Assembly (NCBI RefSeq): GCF_023101765.2
Contig: NC_064225.1
Location: 4,898,001 to 4,962,000, forward strand
From: Spodoptera frugiperda
Taxonomy: Eukaryota > Arthropoda > Insecta > Lepidoptera > Noctuidae
DNA length: 64,000 nt
Reading direction: 5' to 3'
Below are positions 21,922-33,827 of this stretch, piece after piece. A model generated the notes under the pieces. It did no database searches. It saw only the letters and a list, made by a program, of their open reading frames with translations, and was not told where the DNA came from. The translations under genes and the position numbers were made by a program. Positions within the stretch are counted from its first letter, which is position 1, and every line of letters starts with the position of its first letter.

Positions 21922-22641
21922 TATAAATAAATAAATAATTGTTCTTGTATAAAAGTATTTGATTTAATGTTATTGTATATTCTATGTTACTTTCGTTGAG
22001 GAATAATTGCTTTATCACAGCAACGTGAAAAATTAAATGAATAATTCTAATAAATAAGGTCAATGCTCCATGATTTTCTTAAATGCATACATATCTAGAT
22101 CTAGTTAGTGGGTATAAATGCTCCAGCATAAAAACTTCCATTTTTTCCCATTTTCTCCTATTGACTAAACTCCTGAGTTTTTTGCCTTAATGAACTTAAT
22201 TTCCTTAAGTTAATTAATTGAAATCAAACTGGTCTAGGAACAGTTTATTCTAGTAACTAATCAAAAAGCTTACGGTACTTGACTCCGCTTCGTTATAGGT
22301 ATACATTATGATTTTTTAAATAACACGTAAATTACCACACTGTGTAAGCTCAAAAATGGCACCCCCACTCCAAACTCTTTCTTCGTCAGAGTTGGTTAAT
22401 GCATCTGCATTCACGGAGTAGTCAGTGTTTGCCTTGTCGTTGATACGAGCAGTCGTTTATCAGTGGTTCGTCTACAAGTCTGTTGCCGAGTGAGAGTCGC
22501 AGTGTTTTAATATTATCAAGACTGAAGTGCACGTGATACTATTGTTTCAAGAGTATCATTTAAAACAAGTGAACTTTTCGGTTGTGGGAATTAATCGACG
22601 CACCTTGGCATAAAACATAAAAATCTTGATACAATATAACT
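21922..22641. other. IMPACT5-OHP6 intergenic and OHP6 leader
   Basis: Conserved AT-rich intergenic DNA; OHP6 leader at 22360-22503, with substitutions around the second initiator-like site (TTTATCAGTGGTTCG). Nothing else seen. Confidence 0.6.
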
Positions 22642-22956
22642 ATGGGTTACCAAATGGAAATGATTGTGGACCAAATTGCAAAATGCGTCCAAAATAATGA
22701 TAAAATTCAAAGCACTGAGGAAGAACTAAGACAGTCCGGCGAAAACATTAAACGGGTTGAGGTAATTGCGGAGAAAATCCTCAAGGCCACTAAGTCACGG
22801 CTCAACTTGAGCTTTGGAGTCTCTGATGCAGACAAGGAACTGTGCAGAGAGTTCTTTGAGCGGTTCAAGTTACCAACGGCAGACATACAAGTTGAGGTTG
22901 TAGTAGCAGTGGCGACGGGTATCTCCGTTGCATTGCAGCTGTTCGAGGAAATGTAA
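22642..22956 (+). CDS. Orphan helical protein OHP6 (104 aa)
   Basis: Window 18-23 is NNDKIQ. The linker is SRLNLSFG (P54L, K57S), F75 replaces L75 in the C-terminal block (FFERFKLP), and the last residue is Met (EEM). It is one of the few copies with changes in the otherwise invariant C-terminal half, so it could be drifting. Frame intact. Confidence 0.82.
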   Translation: MGYQMEMIVDQIAKCVQNNDKIQSTEEELRQSGENIKRVEVIAEKILKATKSRLNLSFGVSDADKELCREFFERFKLPTADIQVEVVVAVATGISVALQLFEEM

Positions 22957-24221
22957 AGTGAAATAGAAAACTTATTTATAAAATGTTTAAATATATTTTT
23001 GTATTGTATAAATTAATATTGTGTATTTTATTAGGTTAGACGTAAGTTTTTAGTGTTAGTTTTCAGATTAATGTAGTTATTTATAGTTATAGTGTAGTTA
23101 GTAATATAAGTAAATTGTATAAGTAAAATAAAAAATGCTATTATTAAAATTTTTATCTATTTCTAGTTATTGTTAATATTTTTACGTATAAACTTGAATT
23201 TGTTAATAATAAATACCTCATAAAAATAAAATGGAGATTTCTTTTCTTCCCCACATTGTTTCCCATGACTTAATAAAACACAATCTCTGCCCTTGCCTCT
23301 TGGGAGTAGTAAGAAACTACAGAGTGGTAAATAATAACGGCTAGTCGTAACCAAAGGAGTTGTGGAAAGGAAAGCTAGGTATTTTAAGGCTGGGTTTCTA
23401 ACCTAAAATAAATAGACCATAAAATGGCAAACAAAAAAAATGTGTGTACGAGCACTGCACCACTAAATCAAATTGGATGAAATTTCGTTAAAAGATTGTT
23501 GAAGACTCCATAATAAAATGAAATAATTCTTATCATGGCAATTCCACGAGAACAAAGCATTTCAGGTTTCAAACCCGCACCCTCCTGAATAAGAAGCGTC
23601 TTAAATCTTCTATAGTAATCGAGCCACTACGACAAAGCAAAAATCTTCATCATCAACAGCCTGTAAGTGGCCACTGCTGACCAAAGGCCTCTTCTCGCAC
23701 TCGAGAGCTGAAATTCGGTACTGTATTGGGTTTATTGTCCATATGAAGGGAAACTCGAAACAAGGATAAATGTAAATCTAGAATATCTGGTGGAAACGCT
23801 AGATCCCAACCAAATTGTTAGAGGTATCAATATACCGGCTTTACATCACATATATTTAGCGTAGTGAATCTCAGCTCTCACAGACGCGTGGGATTACATA
23901 TTGTGAAGCCTGCTTGACGAGCACACAAAACTCCACGTGTGAATGAATCCTTTGAAACGATTTTTCGTATATTTCTCAATATTTTAAATAACCTCATTAG
24001 TAATTGACCCATTTCTAAAGACATTTAATTTGTAAAATACTACAATAAACTTAACGACGGCACTCCAAACTCTTTGCTCGTTAATGTGTACCGTAGTATA
24101 TATAGTCGTAACTCATCGTTGATCCGCACAGTCGTCTTTCGGTCTTTGCTATCGAGCCTCTCTTGCTAAGTGAGCAACTGCATATTTTTGTAACATTTCT
24201 TTCTATAATTGTGACACCGTC
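22957..24221. other. Spacer 6 (short form) and IMPACT6 promoter
   Basis: SINE remnant at about 23461-23632 and moth repeat motif; LINE remnant absent. Promoter at about 24062-24137, TATATATA at 24097-24104, initiator A at 24130. The leader just downstream lacks about 10 bases present elsewhere (GTCGTCTTTCGGTCTTTGC). Confidence 0.6.
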
Positions 24222-25917
24222 ATGGCAAACATTAATTTGTTAAAACAGGTGAGTTTCGCAAACTGTAAACCAAACTACTAACTACCAAACAAAGTGTGTG
24301 AGAGCCATGCTTCGGTACGAATGGGCCGGCTCGACCGGAGTAATACCACGGCCTCACAGAAAACCGACGTGAAACAACGCTTGCGTTGTGTGAGTGAGGT
24401 TACCGGAGGCCCAATTCCCCCTTCCCAATCTTCCCCATCCCCATTCCCGAACAACAACCCTTAAATTCCTAACTCCCAAAAAGCCGGTAACGCACTTGTA
24501 AAGCCTCTGGTGTTTCAAGTGTCCATGGGCGGCGGCGATTGCTTACCATCAGGTAATACGTCTGCTTGATTACCGGCAAGTCCCATAAAAAATAAATAAA
24601 AAACTAAAATTGAATTTTTTTTCAACCGTACTATTTATTTACTATATTTTCTCTTCTGTATTAGGGAGAAGAAAGAGAAGCGTTAGCTTCAATTTATGAA
24701 AAGGAGTTTCAAGCAGACAGCAGCAGTGGTACTGGGAGTTCCTACTGTATTAAGGTAACAGAGAGAAACAACGAAGCCGTCATACATGTGACAATGCCCC
24801 GAGACTACCCCTCGGAGTCGCCGCCTGTCTATGAACTATCTGCTCCGTGGATGGACAGGAAAACCAAGGAGAGACTCCACCGCTCCTTGGACCAAATATA
24901 CAAGTGAGTATATATTTGAAGTAGCTATTGCACTAATCCAAAACTTGAGTTTTCATAGCAGCATTTAGTGAATCTCATTTACATTTTATTTAATGTCCTA
25001 TACTATGTTTTTCAGGAAGCATAAAGGTGAAATTATAGTGTTCCGGTGGGTCGAAGAGATTCGCCACTTCTTGTTTTCCGTCGAGTCCAGACAAGAGCGA
25101 AACAAGAGAACAGAGAGAAAGAAAGTCAAATCTCGTCCCGATGAATATACAAAGGCGGTAAGATATTTCAGTACCTGCAGTGTTTATTATATTGTTAGAG
25201 AAGTGAATGACTAATGGTTTGTGCGATTTGCAGGCAGAGTGTCCAGACATCACCCACGGAGAGGTCATCACAGATAGGAAAAGTAGCTTTCAAGGACACG
25301 CAGCTCGAGTTGATTCTGTAGATGATGTCAAGTAAGTAGAGAAGTACCTAGTCGCACCGCTTGTCAATTCAATTACAATTTTAATGATTTAAATACGTCG
25401 TTGAATATGTTTAACCAAACCATTTATTTTCAGAGCTGTGCTGACCAAACTCAAAATGCATCGGAAAATTATAAACGCGAAGCACAACATGGTGGCGTAC
25501 CGCATAGAACACAGAACAGCCAAAGGTGTGGAAATAGTGCAGGGGTACGATGAAGACGGCGAGGCGCACGCCGGCGGCAGGTTGTTGCACCTCTTGCAGA
25601 CCAACAACTGCCTGAATACTGCGGTGGTAGTGACGCGCTGGTGAGTTTCTGTTTCACTGTTTTATGTTCTTCTTTCGGTTTGTTACTCAATGAAGTAAAT
25701 AATTTATATTATAATGCGTTGACCGAATGTTCTCGGCCCACGTATATGTACCTAGTTGTAGTGAGTTTATTGACTCGATGGTTTGTTCCTGTTTTATTAA
25801 GTTGCTCGTCCTTGTTCCAGGTTCGGTGGCATACAAATAGGTGGCGACAGGTTCCGACACATCACCAACGCGGCGAAGCAAGCTATACAACAAGCGGGGC
25901 TGCTTAACAAAACTTGA
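24222..25917 (+). CDS. IMPACT: IMPACT-like protein, copy 6 (269 aa), SINE in intron 1
   Basis: Exons: 24222-24248, 24665-24903, 25016-25157, 25234-25331, 25434-25640, 25821-25917. Intron 1 is enlarged to 416 bases by a repeat insertion, but both splice sites are kept. Changes: A2, E66 (YELSAPW, as in copy 1), K89, H106, D163 in place of the usual Gly, and I182. The frame is intact. Confidence 0.9.
24278..24600. mobile_element. Moth SINE-like insertion in IMPACT6 intron 1
   Basis: A GC-richer block absent from intron 1 of the other copies, flanked by AAACTA on both sides (24272-24277 and 24601-24606). It contains motifs familiar from moth SINE/LINE 3' ends: ATGGGCCGGCTCGACCGGAG, TTACCGGAGGCCCAATTCCC, CTTACCATCAGGTAATACG, and an A-rich tail (AATAAATAAA). 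The exact family name is not claimed. Confidence 0.8.
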
Positions 25918-26632
25918 TATTAATTAATAAATAATTGTTTTTTAAATAAAAGTATTTGATTTAATGTTACGGTATATATCCTATGTTATTTCGTTGAGGA
26001 ATAATTGCTTAATCACGTCAACGTGATTAAATAAATGACTATTTCTAATAAATAAGGTCAAAGGTCCATGATTTTCTTAAACGCATACATATCTAGAACT
26101 AGTTGCTCCAGCATAACAACTTCTATTTATTCTCATTTGTTCCTATTCACTAAATAAAATCCTGAGATTTTTGCCTTAATTAACCTAATTTTCTTAAATT
26201 AATTAATTAAAATCAAACTGGTCTAGGAACAGTTTATTTGAGCAACTAATCAAAAAGCTTACGGTACTTGACTCCGCTTCGTTATAGGTGTACATTATGA
26301 TTTTTTAAATAACACGTAAATTACCACATACTTGAGCTCAATAATGGCACCCCCACCCCAAACTCTTTCTTCGTCAGAGTTGGTTAGTGTATCTCCATTC
26401 ACGAAGCAGTCAGTGTTTGCCTTGTCGTTGATACGAGCAGTCGCCTATCAGTGGTCGGTCTACAAGTCTGTTGCTGAGTGAGAGTCGCAGTGTTTTAGTA
26501 TTATCAAGAGTGAAGTGCACGTGATACTATTGTTTCAAGAGTATCATTTAAAACAAGTGAACTTTTCGGTTGTGGGAATTATTCGACGTGCATTTGTTTA
26601 AAATATAAAAACCTTTGTACAATACTATTAAT
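25918..26632. other. IMPACT6-OHP7 intergenic and OHP7 leader
   Basis: Conserved AT-rich intergenic DNA; OHP7 leader at 26347-26492, with GAAGCAGTCAGTG in place of the usual GGAGTAGTCAGTG. Confidence 0.6.
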
Positions 26633-26947
26633 ATGGGTTGCCAAATGGAAAATATTGTGGACCAAATCGCAAAATGTATCCAAAATAGTAATGAAATTCA
26701 AAGTACTGAGGAAGAACAAAGACAGTCAGCCGCAAACATTAAAAGGATTGAGGAAATTGCAGCGAAAATTCTCAAAGCTACTAAGTCACGGCCCAACTTG
26801 AAGTTTGGAGTCTCTGATGCAGACAAGGAACTGTGCAGAGAATTCTTTGAGCGTCTCAAGTTACCGACGGCAGACATACAAGTTGAGGTTGTAGTTGCAG
26901 TGGCGACGGGTATCTCCGTTGCATTGCAACTGTTTAAAGAGATATGA
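26633..26947 (+). CDS. Orphan helical protein OHP7 (104 aa)
   Basis: Private changes: C3 (MGCQMENI), I16, window NSNEIQ, Q29 in place of the conserved Leu (EEEQRQS), A44 and K102 (LFKEI). Loss of L29, a likely buried helix position, makes this the most divergent N-terminal half. Frame intact, TGA stop. Confidence 0.82.
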   Translation: MGCQMENIVDQIAKCIQNSNEIQSTEEEQRQSAANIKRIEEIAAKILKATKSRPNLKFGVSDADKELCREFFERLKLPTADIQVEVVVAVATGISVALQLFKEI

Positions 26948-27537
26948 TGTGAATTAGGAAATCTCTTTATGTAATGTTTAAGTATAATTATTGTATTGTA
27001 TAAATTAATATTGTATATTCTATAAGGTTGGACTAATTATAGTTGATATGTATTATTTACCTAATTATTGATGTACATATAGTTTTTGTAACCATAAGTT
27101 TTTCGTGTTAGTTTTAAGACTAGTGTTGTTATAAATGTAAGTAAAATTAACAATGCTATTATTAAAAATGTATTCTTTTATATCTGTTTAAATTGTGGAT
27201 ATTTTTTAAGTGGTTACTTGAAGTAATGAATAAAAATATCTCTTAAAAACAAAAGGTGATTTCTTTTTTTACCAAATTCTTTTCCATGTTATTAAAAAAA
27301 CACAATGTCTGCCCTTGTATTTTGGGAGTAGTAAGTAAGAAACTACCGAGTGGTAAATAATAACGGCTAACCAAAGGAGTCGTGGAGAGGAAAGCTAGGT
27401 AATTTATGGCTGGTTTCTACCTTTATCCATCCTCTTAACATACCCAAATGTTTTTTTATGTACAGACCTTAAAATGGCAAACAAAAAAATTTGTGTGTAC
27501 GAGCATAGGTCACTGCACCACTAAATCAAATTGGGTG
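26948..27537. other. Spacer 7, OHP-proximal part
   Basis: Standard OHP 3' region and AT-rich spacer up to ATCAAATTGGGTGAGG, where it switches abruptly into LINE sequence. The SINE head and moth repeat motif found in other spacers are missing here. Confidence 0.55.
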
Positions 27538-28260
27538 AGGTTCCAACTGGAATTGCGCAATCGTTTTGCCACACTTGACACAGCGGCAGACTCACTGGAC
27601 GAGTGGTGGAACCGCATTAAAGTGGCCATCAGCTCCATCGTCTTAGGGCACAAAACGACTCACTCACAAGAGGACTGTATGTCTCACAACGCTCCCATGT
27701 GCCTTCATCTGAAACTTCTTGAGACTCACAACGAGCTATTGCTATTCGAACCGGCTTTAACGCACAATACCGTTAAAAACGCAGGGAAATTTACCGCAGT
27801 ATCCGCAGGGATAGGCGACAGTCGGCGGACGGTATTGCTGATCGTGCTCAACAGGCCGCAAACACCACCAATCTGAAGGAATTATACCACGCGACTAAAT
27901 CGTTGGGAGGTGACAGCAAGTCTAAGAGGAAGAAGTCTCTGAAGTCATGAACAAAAGAACAGCTGGCACATTGGCGTGAACACTTTGAAGAGATCTTCCG
28001 CTTATCAGTTACAGCGTCACCTGATGCACTAAATATTTATCTTACACCACTGCGGCTACTTGATATTGACATAGAACCACCGTCAGCCTCGGAAGTGGCT
28101 AAAGCAGCCCGCTCTCTTTACACAGCACCAGGACTCGACCTAATTACAGCAGAAATGCTACGAACTGATTCATCCTCCGCCGTCAAAGTTCTGAAGCATC
28201 TTATTAAGAAGATTTGGACCCAGAAGAGTTAGTTTCACGCAGCTGAGACCGGTTTGGCAG
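27538..28260 (+). mobile_element. Long LINE (RTE-like) remnant in unit 7
   Basis: Broken coding sequence of a non-LTR retrotransposon between endonuclease and reverse transcriptase. Readable pieces include LRNRFATLDTAADSLDEWW, NLKELYHATKSLGGD, EQLAHWREHFEEIFRLSV and TAPGLDLITAEMLRT, which resemble RTE-clade ORFs. Stops and frameshifts separate the pieces (for example after SLKS). It is the longer relative of the roughly 100-base remnant in spacers 1, 2, 9-13. Not a functional gene. Confidence 0.75.
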
Positions 28261-28695
28261 TCACGGAAGCTGACCCGAAGGATTAAGCCCGAATCTTCGG
28301 GTCCAATGTAATTTCTGCACCGCCTTACAAACGCGCTGACAAGGCGCGTGGGATTACATATTGGAAGACTTACTTGACGAGAACAAATCATTTCATCACG
28401 TGGTGCAAATCACCACGTGTGTATGATCTTTCGAAACGATTTTTCGGTAATTTTCTCGATTTTTAAGTGACCTCATTAGTAAAGACATTTAATTTGTAAA
28501 ATACTACAATAAGCTTAACGACGGTACTCCAAACTCTTTGCTTGTTAATGTGGTCCGTAGTAAATAATATAGAGTCGTAACTCATCGTTGATCCGCACAG
28601 TTGTCAGTCGGTGGTCAGTCTTTGCTATCGAGTCTCTCTTGCTGAGTGAGCGAGTAATAATTCGTAACATTACTTTCTATAATTGTAACATCGTC
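28261..28695 (+). promoter_or_regulatory. IMPACT7 upstream region with altered TATA box
   Basis: A CCCGAATCTTCGGG palindrome lies at about 28288. The promoter block at about 28528-28606 has TAAATAATATAG in place of TATATATAG, the initiator A at 28599, and TTGTC instead of TCGTC after it. The TATA signal is weaker than in the other copies, so expression of copy 7 may differ. Confidence 0.55.
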
Positions 28696-30055
28696 ATGGA
28701 AAACATTAATTTGTTAAAACAGGTGAGTTTTGCAAACTGTAAACCAAAGTTAAATTGTACATTTTTCCAATCGTACTATTTATTAACTCCATTTTCTTTT
28801 CTGGATTAGGGAGAAGAAAGAGAAGCGTTAGCTTCAATTTATGAAAAGGAGTTTCAAGCAGACAGCAGCAGTGGTACTGGGAGTTCCTACTGTATTAAGG
28901 TAACAGAGAGAAACAACGAAGCCGTCATACATGTGACAATGCCCCGAGACTACCCCTCGGAGTCGCCGCCTGTCTATGTACTATCTGCTCCGTGGATGGA
29001 CAGGAAAACCAAGGAGAGACTCCACCGCTCCTTGGACCAAATATACAAGTGAGTATATATTTGAAGTAGCTATTGCATTAATCCAACACTTGAATTTCCA
29101 TAGTAGCATTTAGTAATTCTCATTTACATTTTATTTAATGTCCTATAATATTTGTTTCAGCAAGCATAAAGGTGAAATTATAGTGTTTCGGTGGGTCGAA
29201 GAGATCCGCAACTTCTTGTTTTCCGTCGAGTCCAGACAAGAGCGAAACAAGAGAACAGAGAGAAAGAAAGTCAAATCTCGTCCCGATGAATATACAAAGG
29301 CGGTAAGATATTACAGTACCTGCAGTGTTTGTTACATTGTTAGAGAAGTGAGTGACTAATGGTTTGTGCGATTTGCAGGCAGAGTGTCCAGACATCACCC
29401 ACGGAGAGGTCATTACAGATCGGAAAAGTAGCTTCCAAGGACACGCAGCTCGAGTTGGTTCTGTAGATGATGTAAAGTAAGTAGAGAAGTACCTAGTCGC
29501 ACCGCTTGGCAAATTCAATTGCAATTTTCGTCAAAAAGTGATAATTTGATGATAACCAAACCATTTGTTTCTAGAGCTGTGTTGACCAAACTGAAGATGC
29601 ATCGGAAGATTGTAAACGCGAAGCACAACATGGTGGCGTACCGCATAGAACACAGAACAGCCAAAGGTGTGGAAATAGTGCAGGGGTACGATGAAGACGG
29701 CGAGGCGCACGCCGGCGGCAGGTTGTTGCACCTCTTGCAGACCAACAACTGCCTGAATACTGCGGTGGTAGTGACGCGCTGGTGAGTTTCTGTTTCACTG
29801 TTTTATGTTCTTCTTTCGGTTTGTTACTCAATGAAGTAAAGTATTTATATTATAATGCGTTGACTGAATGTTCTCGGTCCACGTATATGTACCTAGTTGA
29901 AGTGAGTTTATTGACTCGATGGTTTGTTCCTGTTTTATTAAGTTGCTCGTCCTTGTTCCAGGTTCGGCGGCATACAAATAGGAGGCGACAGGTTCCGACA
30001 CATCACCAACGCGGCGAAGCAAGCTATACAACAAGCGGGGCTGCTCCAAAAATGA
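28696..30055 (+). CDS. IMPACT: IMPACT-like protein, copy 7 (268 aa)
   Basis: Exons: 28696-28722, 28810-29048, 29161-29302, 29379-29476, 29575-29781, 29962-30055. The last residues are GLLQK-stop rather than GLLNKT-stop, because the end of exon 6 is rearranged and followed by about 50 bases found in no other unit. RWD and Impact motifs are intact. The intron 4 acceptor is TCTAG, not TTCAG. Confidence 0.91.
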
Positions 30056-30827
30056 CATAAAATTTTACTATAGCACAGTCATTATAACGTCCTGATAATT
30101 TAACTTAATAAATAAATATAAATAAATGATTGTTTTTGTATAAAAGTATTTGATTTAATGTTACGGTTTATCCTATGTAACTTTCGTTGAGGAATAATTG
30201 CTTTACCACATTAACGTGATGAAATAAATTACTAATTCTAATAAAGAAGGTCAATGGTCCATGATGTTTTTAAATGCATACATATCAAGACCTAGTTGCT
30301 CCAGTATAACAACTTCCATTTATTCCCATTTGTTCCTATTCACTAAATAAAATCCTGAGATTTTTGCCTTAATTAACCTACTTTTCTTAAATTAATTAAT
30401 TAAAATAAAATCAAATTGGTCTAGGAACAGTTTATTCCAGTAACTAATCAAAAAGCTTACGGTACTTGACTCCGCTTCGGTATAGGCGTACATTACGATT
30501 TTTTAAATAACACGTAAATTACCACATGCTTGAGCTCAAAAATGGCACCCCTACCCCAAACTCTTTCTTCGTCAGAGTTGGTTAGTGCATCTGCATTCCC
30601 GGAGCAGTCAGTGTTTGCCTTGTCGTTGATACGAGCAGTCGCCTATCAGTGTACGGTCTACAAGTCTGTTGCCGAGTGAGAGTCTCAGTGTTTTAATATT
30701 ATCAAGATTGAAGTGCACGTGATACTATTGTTTCAAGAGTATCATTTAAAACAAGTGAACTTTTCGGTTGTGGGAATTAATCGACGCACCTTGGCATAAA
30801 ACATAAAAATCTTGATACAATATAACT
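30056..30827. other. IMPACT7-OHP8 intergenic and OHP8 leader
   Basis: Starts with about 50 private bases, then the usual AATAAA-rich 3' end and AT-rich DNA. OHP8 leader at 30545-30690, with GAGCAG at the first stop position. Confidence 0.6.
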
Positions 30828-31142
30828 ATGGGTTACCAAATGGAAAATATTGTGGACCAAATCGCAAAATGCGTCCAGAACAGTACTAAAATTCAAAGTA
30901 CTGAGGAAGAACTCAGACAGTCCGCCGCAAATATTAAACGGATTGAGGTAATTGCGGAGAAAATCCTCAAAGCCACTAAGTCACGGCCCAACTTGAAGTT
31001 TGGAGTCTCTGATGCAGACAAGAAACTGTGCAGAGAATTCTTTGAGCGGCTCAAGTTACCGACGGCAGACATACAAGTTGAGGTTGTGGTAGCAGTGGCG
31101 ACGGGTATCTCTGTTGCATTGCAACTGTTCGAAGAAATATAA
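30828..31142 (+). CDS. Orphan helical protein OHP8 (104 aa)
   Basis: M5-E-N-I start, window NSTKIQ, AANIKRIEVIAEK. K66 replaces E66 (DADKKLCREFF), shared only with copy 13. The remaining C-terminal block is standard, ending EEI, TAA. Confidence 0.85.
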   Translation: MGYQMENIVDQIAKCVQNSTKIQSTEEELRQSAANIKRIEVIAEKILKATKSRPNLKFGVSDADKKLCREFFERLKLPTADIQVEVVVAVATGISVALQLFEEI

Positions 31143-32532
31143 AATGATATTGATATAGAAAACTTATTTATGTATTATTTAAATATTATATAATTATGTA
31201 TTGTATAAATTAATATTGTAAATTTTATAAGGTTAGACTAATTATACTTGATATTTATGTATTATTTACCTAATGATTGATGTAGATATATTTTTGTAAT
31301 CATAAGTTTTTAGTGTTAGTTTTAAGACTAGTGTAAGTAAAATAAAAAAATGTTATTATGAAAAATGTATTTTTTTATATCTATCTACATTTCCTAGTTT
31401 AAATTGTGGATATTTTTGAAGTGTAAACTTGAATTAGTCAATAAAAAATACCTCTTAAAAACAAAAAGTGATTTATTTTTTTCCCTCATTATTTTCCATT
31501 ACATAAAAAAACACAATCTCTGCCCTGTCTCTTGGGAGTAGTAAGAAACTATAAAGTGGCAAATAGCTTTAACGACTGGTGTCAACCGAAAGAGTCGTGG
31601 AAAGGAAAGCTAGGTATTTTACGGCTTGGCTTATTTTACCTTTATCCTTCCTCTCAACATACGCAAATGTTTTAACATACAGGCCTTAAAATGACAAACA
31701 AAAAAAAAAAAAAGATAGGCGTGTACGAGCATAATTTACTACAAAACTAAATCAATTTGGGCGAGATTTCGCACAATGATTATTTGAGACTCGATAAAAG
31801 TATAAAATAGATTTTATCGTGGAAATTCCACAAGAACAACGCATTTCAGGTTTCAAACCCGCACCCTCCTGAATAAGAAGCGTCTTAAATCTTCTATAAT
31901 AATCGAGCCACCACGACAATGCCAAAAGCTTCATCATCAACAGCCTGTAAGTGGCCACTGCTGACCAAAGGCTTATTCTGGCTAAAATTCAATAATTGGT
32001 TTAAGGTTCATAATATGAAGGGAAATTCGAAGCAAAGATAAATGTTAATCTAAAACACTTGGTGATCCTGATGAGGAAACGCTAGATCCCAGACTGTTAG
32101 AGTTATCAACATTACCGGCTTTACAACACATATTCAGCGTAGTGGGTCTCAGCTTTTAGCCTTGCAGACGCAAGGGGTTATTTATTGTAGGTAAGTGGTG
32201 ACTAAACTTGTGAAAACATGAAAACAACACGTGTGTTAGGGAATATGAATGATCCATCGAAATGATTTTTCATTAATTTTCTTGATATTTTAAATGACCT
32301 TATTAGTAATTGACCCATTACTAAAGATATTTAATTTGTAAAATACTACAATAAGCTTAACGACGGCACTCCAAACTCTTTGGTCGTTAATGTGTACCGT
32401 AGTATATATAGTCGTAACTCTTCGTTGATCCGCACAGTCGTCTGTCGGTGGTCAGTCTTTGCTATCGAGTCTCTCTTGCTGAGCGAGCAACTGCATATTT
32501 GTGACATTTCTTTCTTTAATTGTAACATCGTC
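31143..32532. other. Spacer 8 (short form) and IMPACT8 promoter
   Basis: SINE remnant at about 31740-31920; LINE remnant absent. Promoter at about 32368-32443, TATATATA at 32403-32410, initiator A at 32436. Confidence 0.6.
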
Positions 32533-33827
32533 ATGGAAAACATTAACTTGTTAAGACAGGTGAGTTTTGCAAACTGTAAACCAAACTAAAATTGTACATT
32601 TTCCAACCGTACTATTTATTTACTCCATTTTCTCTTCTGTATTAGGGAGAAGAAAGAGAAGCGTTAGCTTCAATTTATGAAAAGGAGTTTCAAGCAGACA
32701 GCAGCAGTGGTACTGGGAGTTCCTACTGTATTAAGGTAACAGAGAGAAATAACGAAGTCGTCATACATCTGACAATGCCCCGAGACTACCCCTCGGAGTC
32801 GCCGCCTGTCTATGTACTATCTGCTCCGTGGATGGACAGGAAAACCAAGGAGAGACTCCACCGCTCCTTGGACCAAATATACAAGTGAGTATATATTTGA
32901 AGTAGCTATTGCACTAATCCAAAACTTGAGTTTCCATAGTAGCATTTAGTAATTCTCATTTACATTTTATTTAATGTCCTATAATATTTTTTTCAGCAAG
33001 CATAAAGGTGAAATTATAGTGTTCCGGTGGGTCGAAGAGATCCGCAACTTCTTGTTTTCCGTCGAGTCCAGACAAGAGCGAAACAAGAGAACAGAGAGAA
33101 AGAAAGTCAAATCTCGTCCCGATGAATATACAAATGCGGTAAGATATTGTAGTACATGCAGTGTTTGTTATATTGTTAGAGAAATGAGTGAGTAATTGTT
33201 TGTGCGATTGCAGGCAGAGTGTCCAGACATCACCCACGGAGAGGTTATAACAGACAGGAAAAGTAGCTTCCAAGGACACGCAGCTCGAGTTGGTTCTGTA
33301 GATGATGTAAAGTAAGTAAAGAAGTACCTAGTCGCACCGCTTGTCAAGTCAATTGCAATTGTCGTCAAAAAGTGATGATTTAAATACTTCGTTGAATATG
33401 TTTAACCAAACCATTTATTTTCAGAGCTGTGTTGGCTAAGCTGAAGATGCATCGGAAGATTGTAAACGCGAAGCACAACATGGTGGCGTACCGCATAGAA
33501 CACAGAACAGCCAAAGGTGTGGAAATAGTGCAGGGGTACGATGAAGACGGCGAGGCGCACGCCGGCGGCAGGTTGTTGCACCTCTTGCAGACCAACAACT
33601 GCCTGAATACTGCGGTGGTAGTGACGCGCTGGTGAGTTTCTGTTTCACTGTTTTATGTTCTTCTTTCGGTTTGTTACTCAATGAAGTAAATAATTTATAT
33701 TATAATGCGTTGACCGAATGTTCTCGGCCCACGTATATGTACCTAGTTGTAGTGAGTTTATTGACTTGATTTGTACCTGTTTTATTAAGTTGCTCGTCCT
33801 TGTTCCAGGTTCGGTGGCATACAAATA

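Noticed and set aside
27448..27876. 142-codon plus-strand frame in spacer 7
   Set aside because: It starts in spacer DNA and runs out of frame through the LINE remnant. The true LINE reading frame changes partway.
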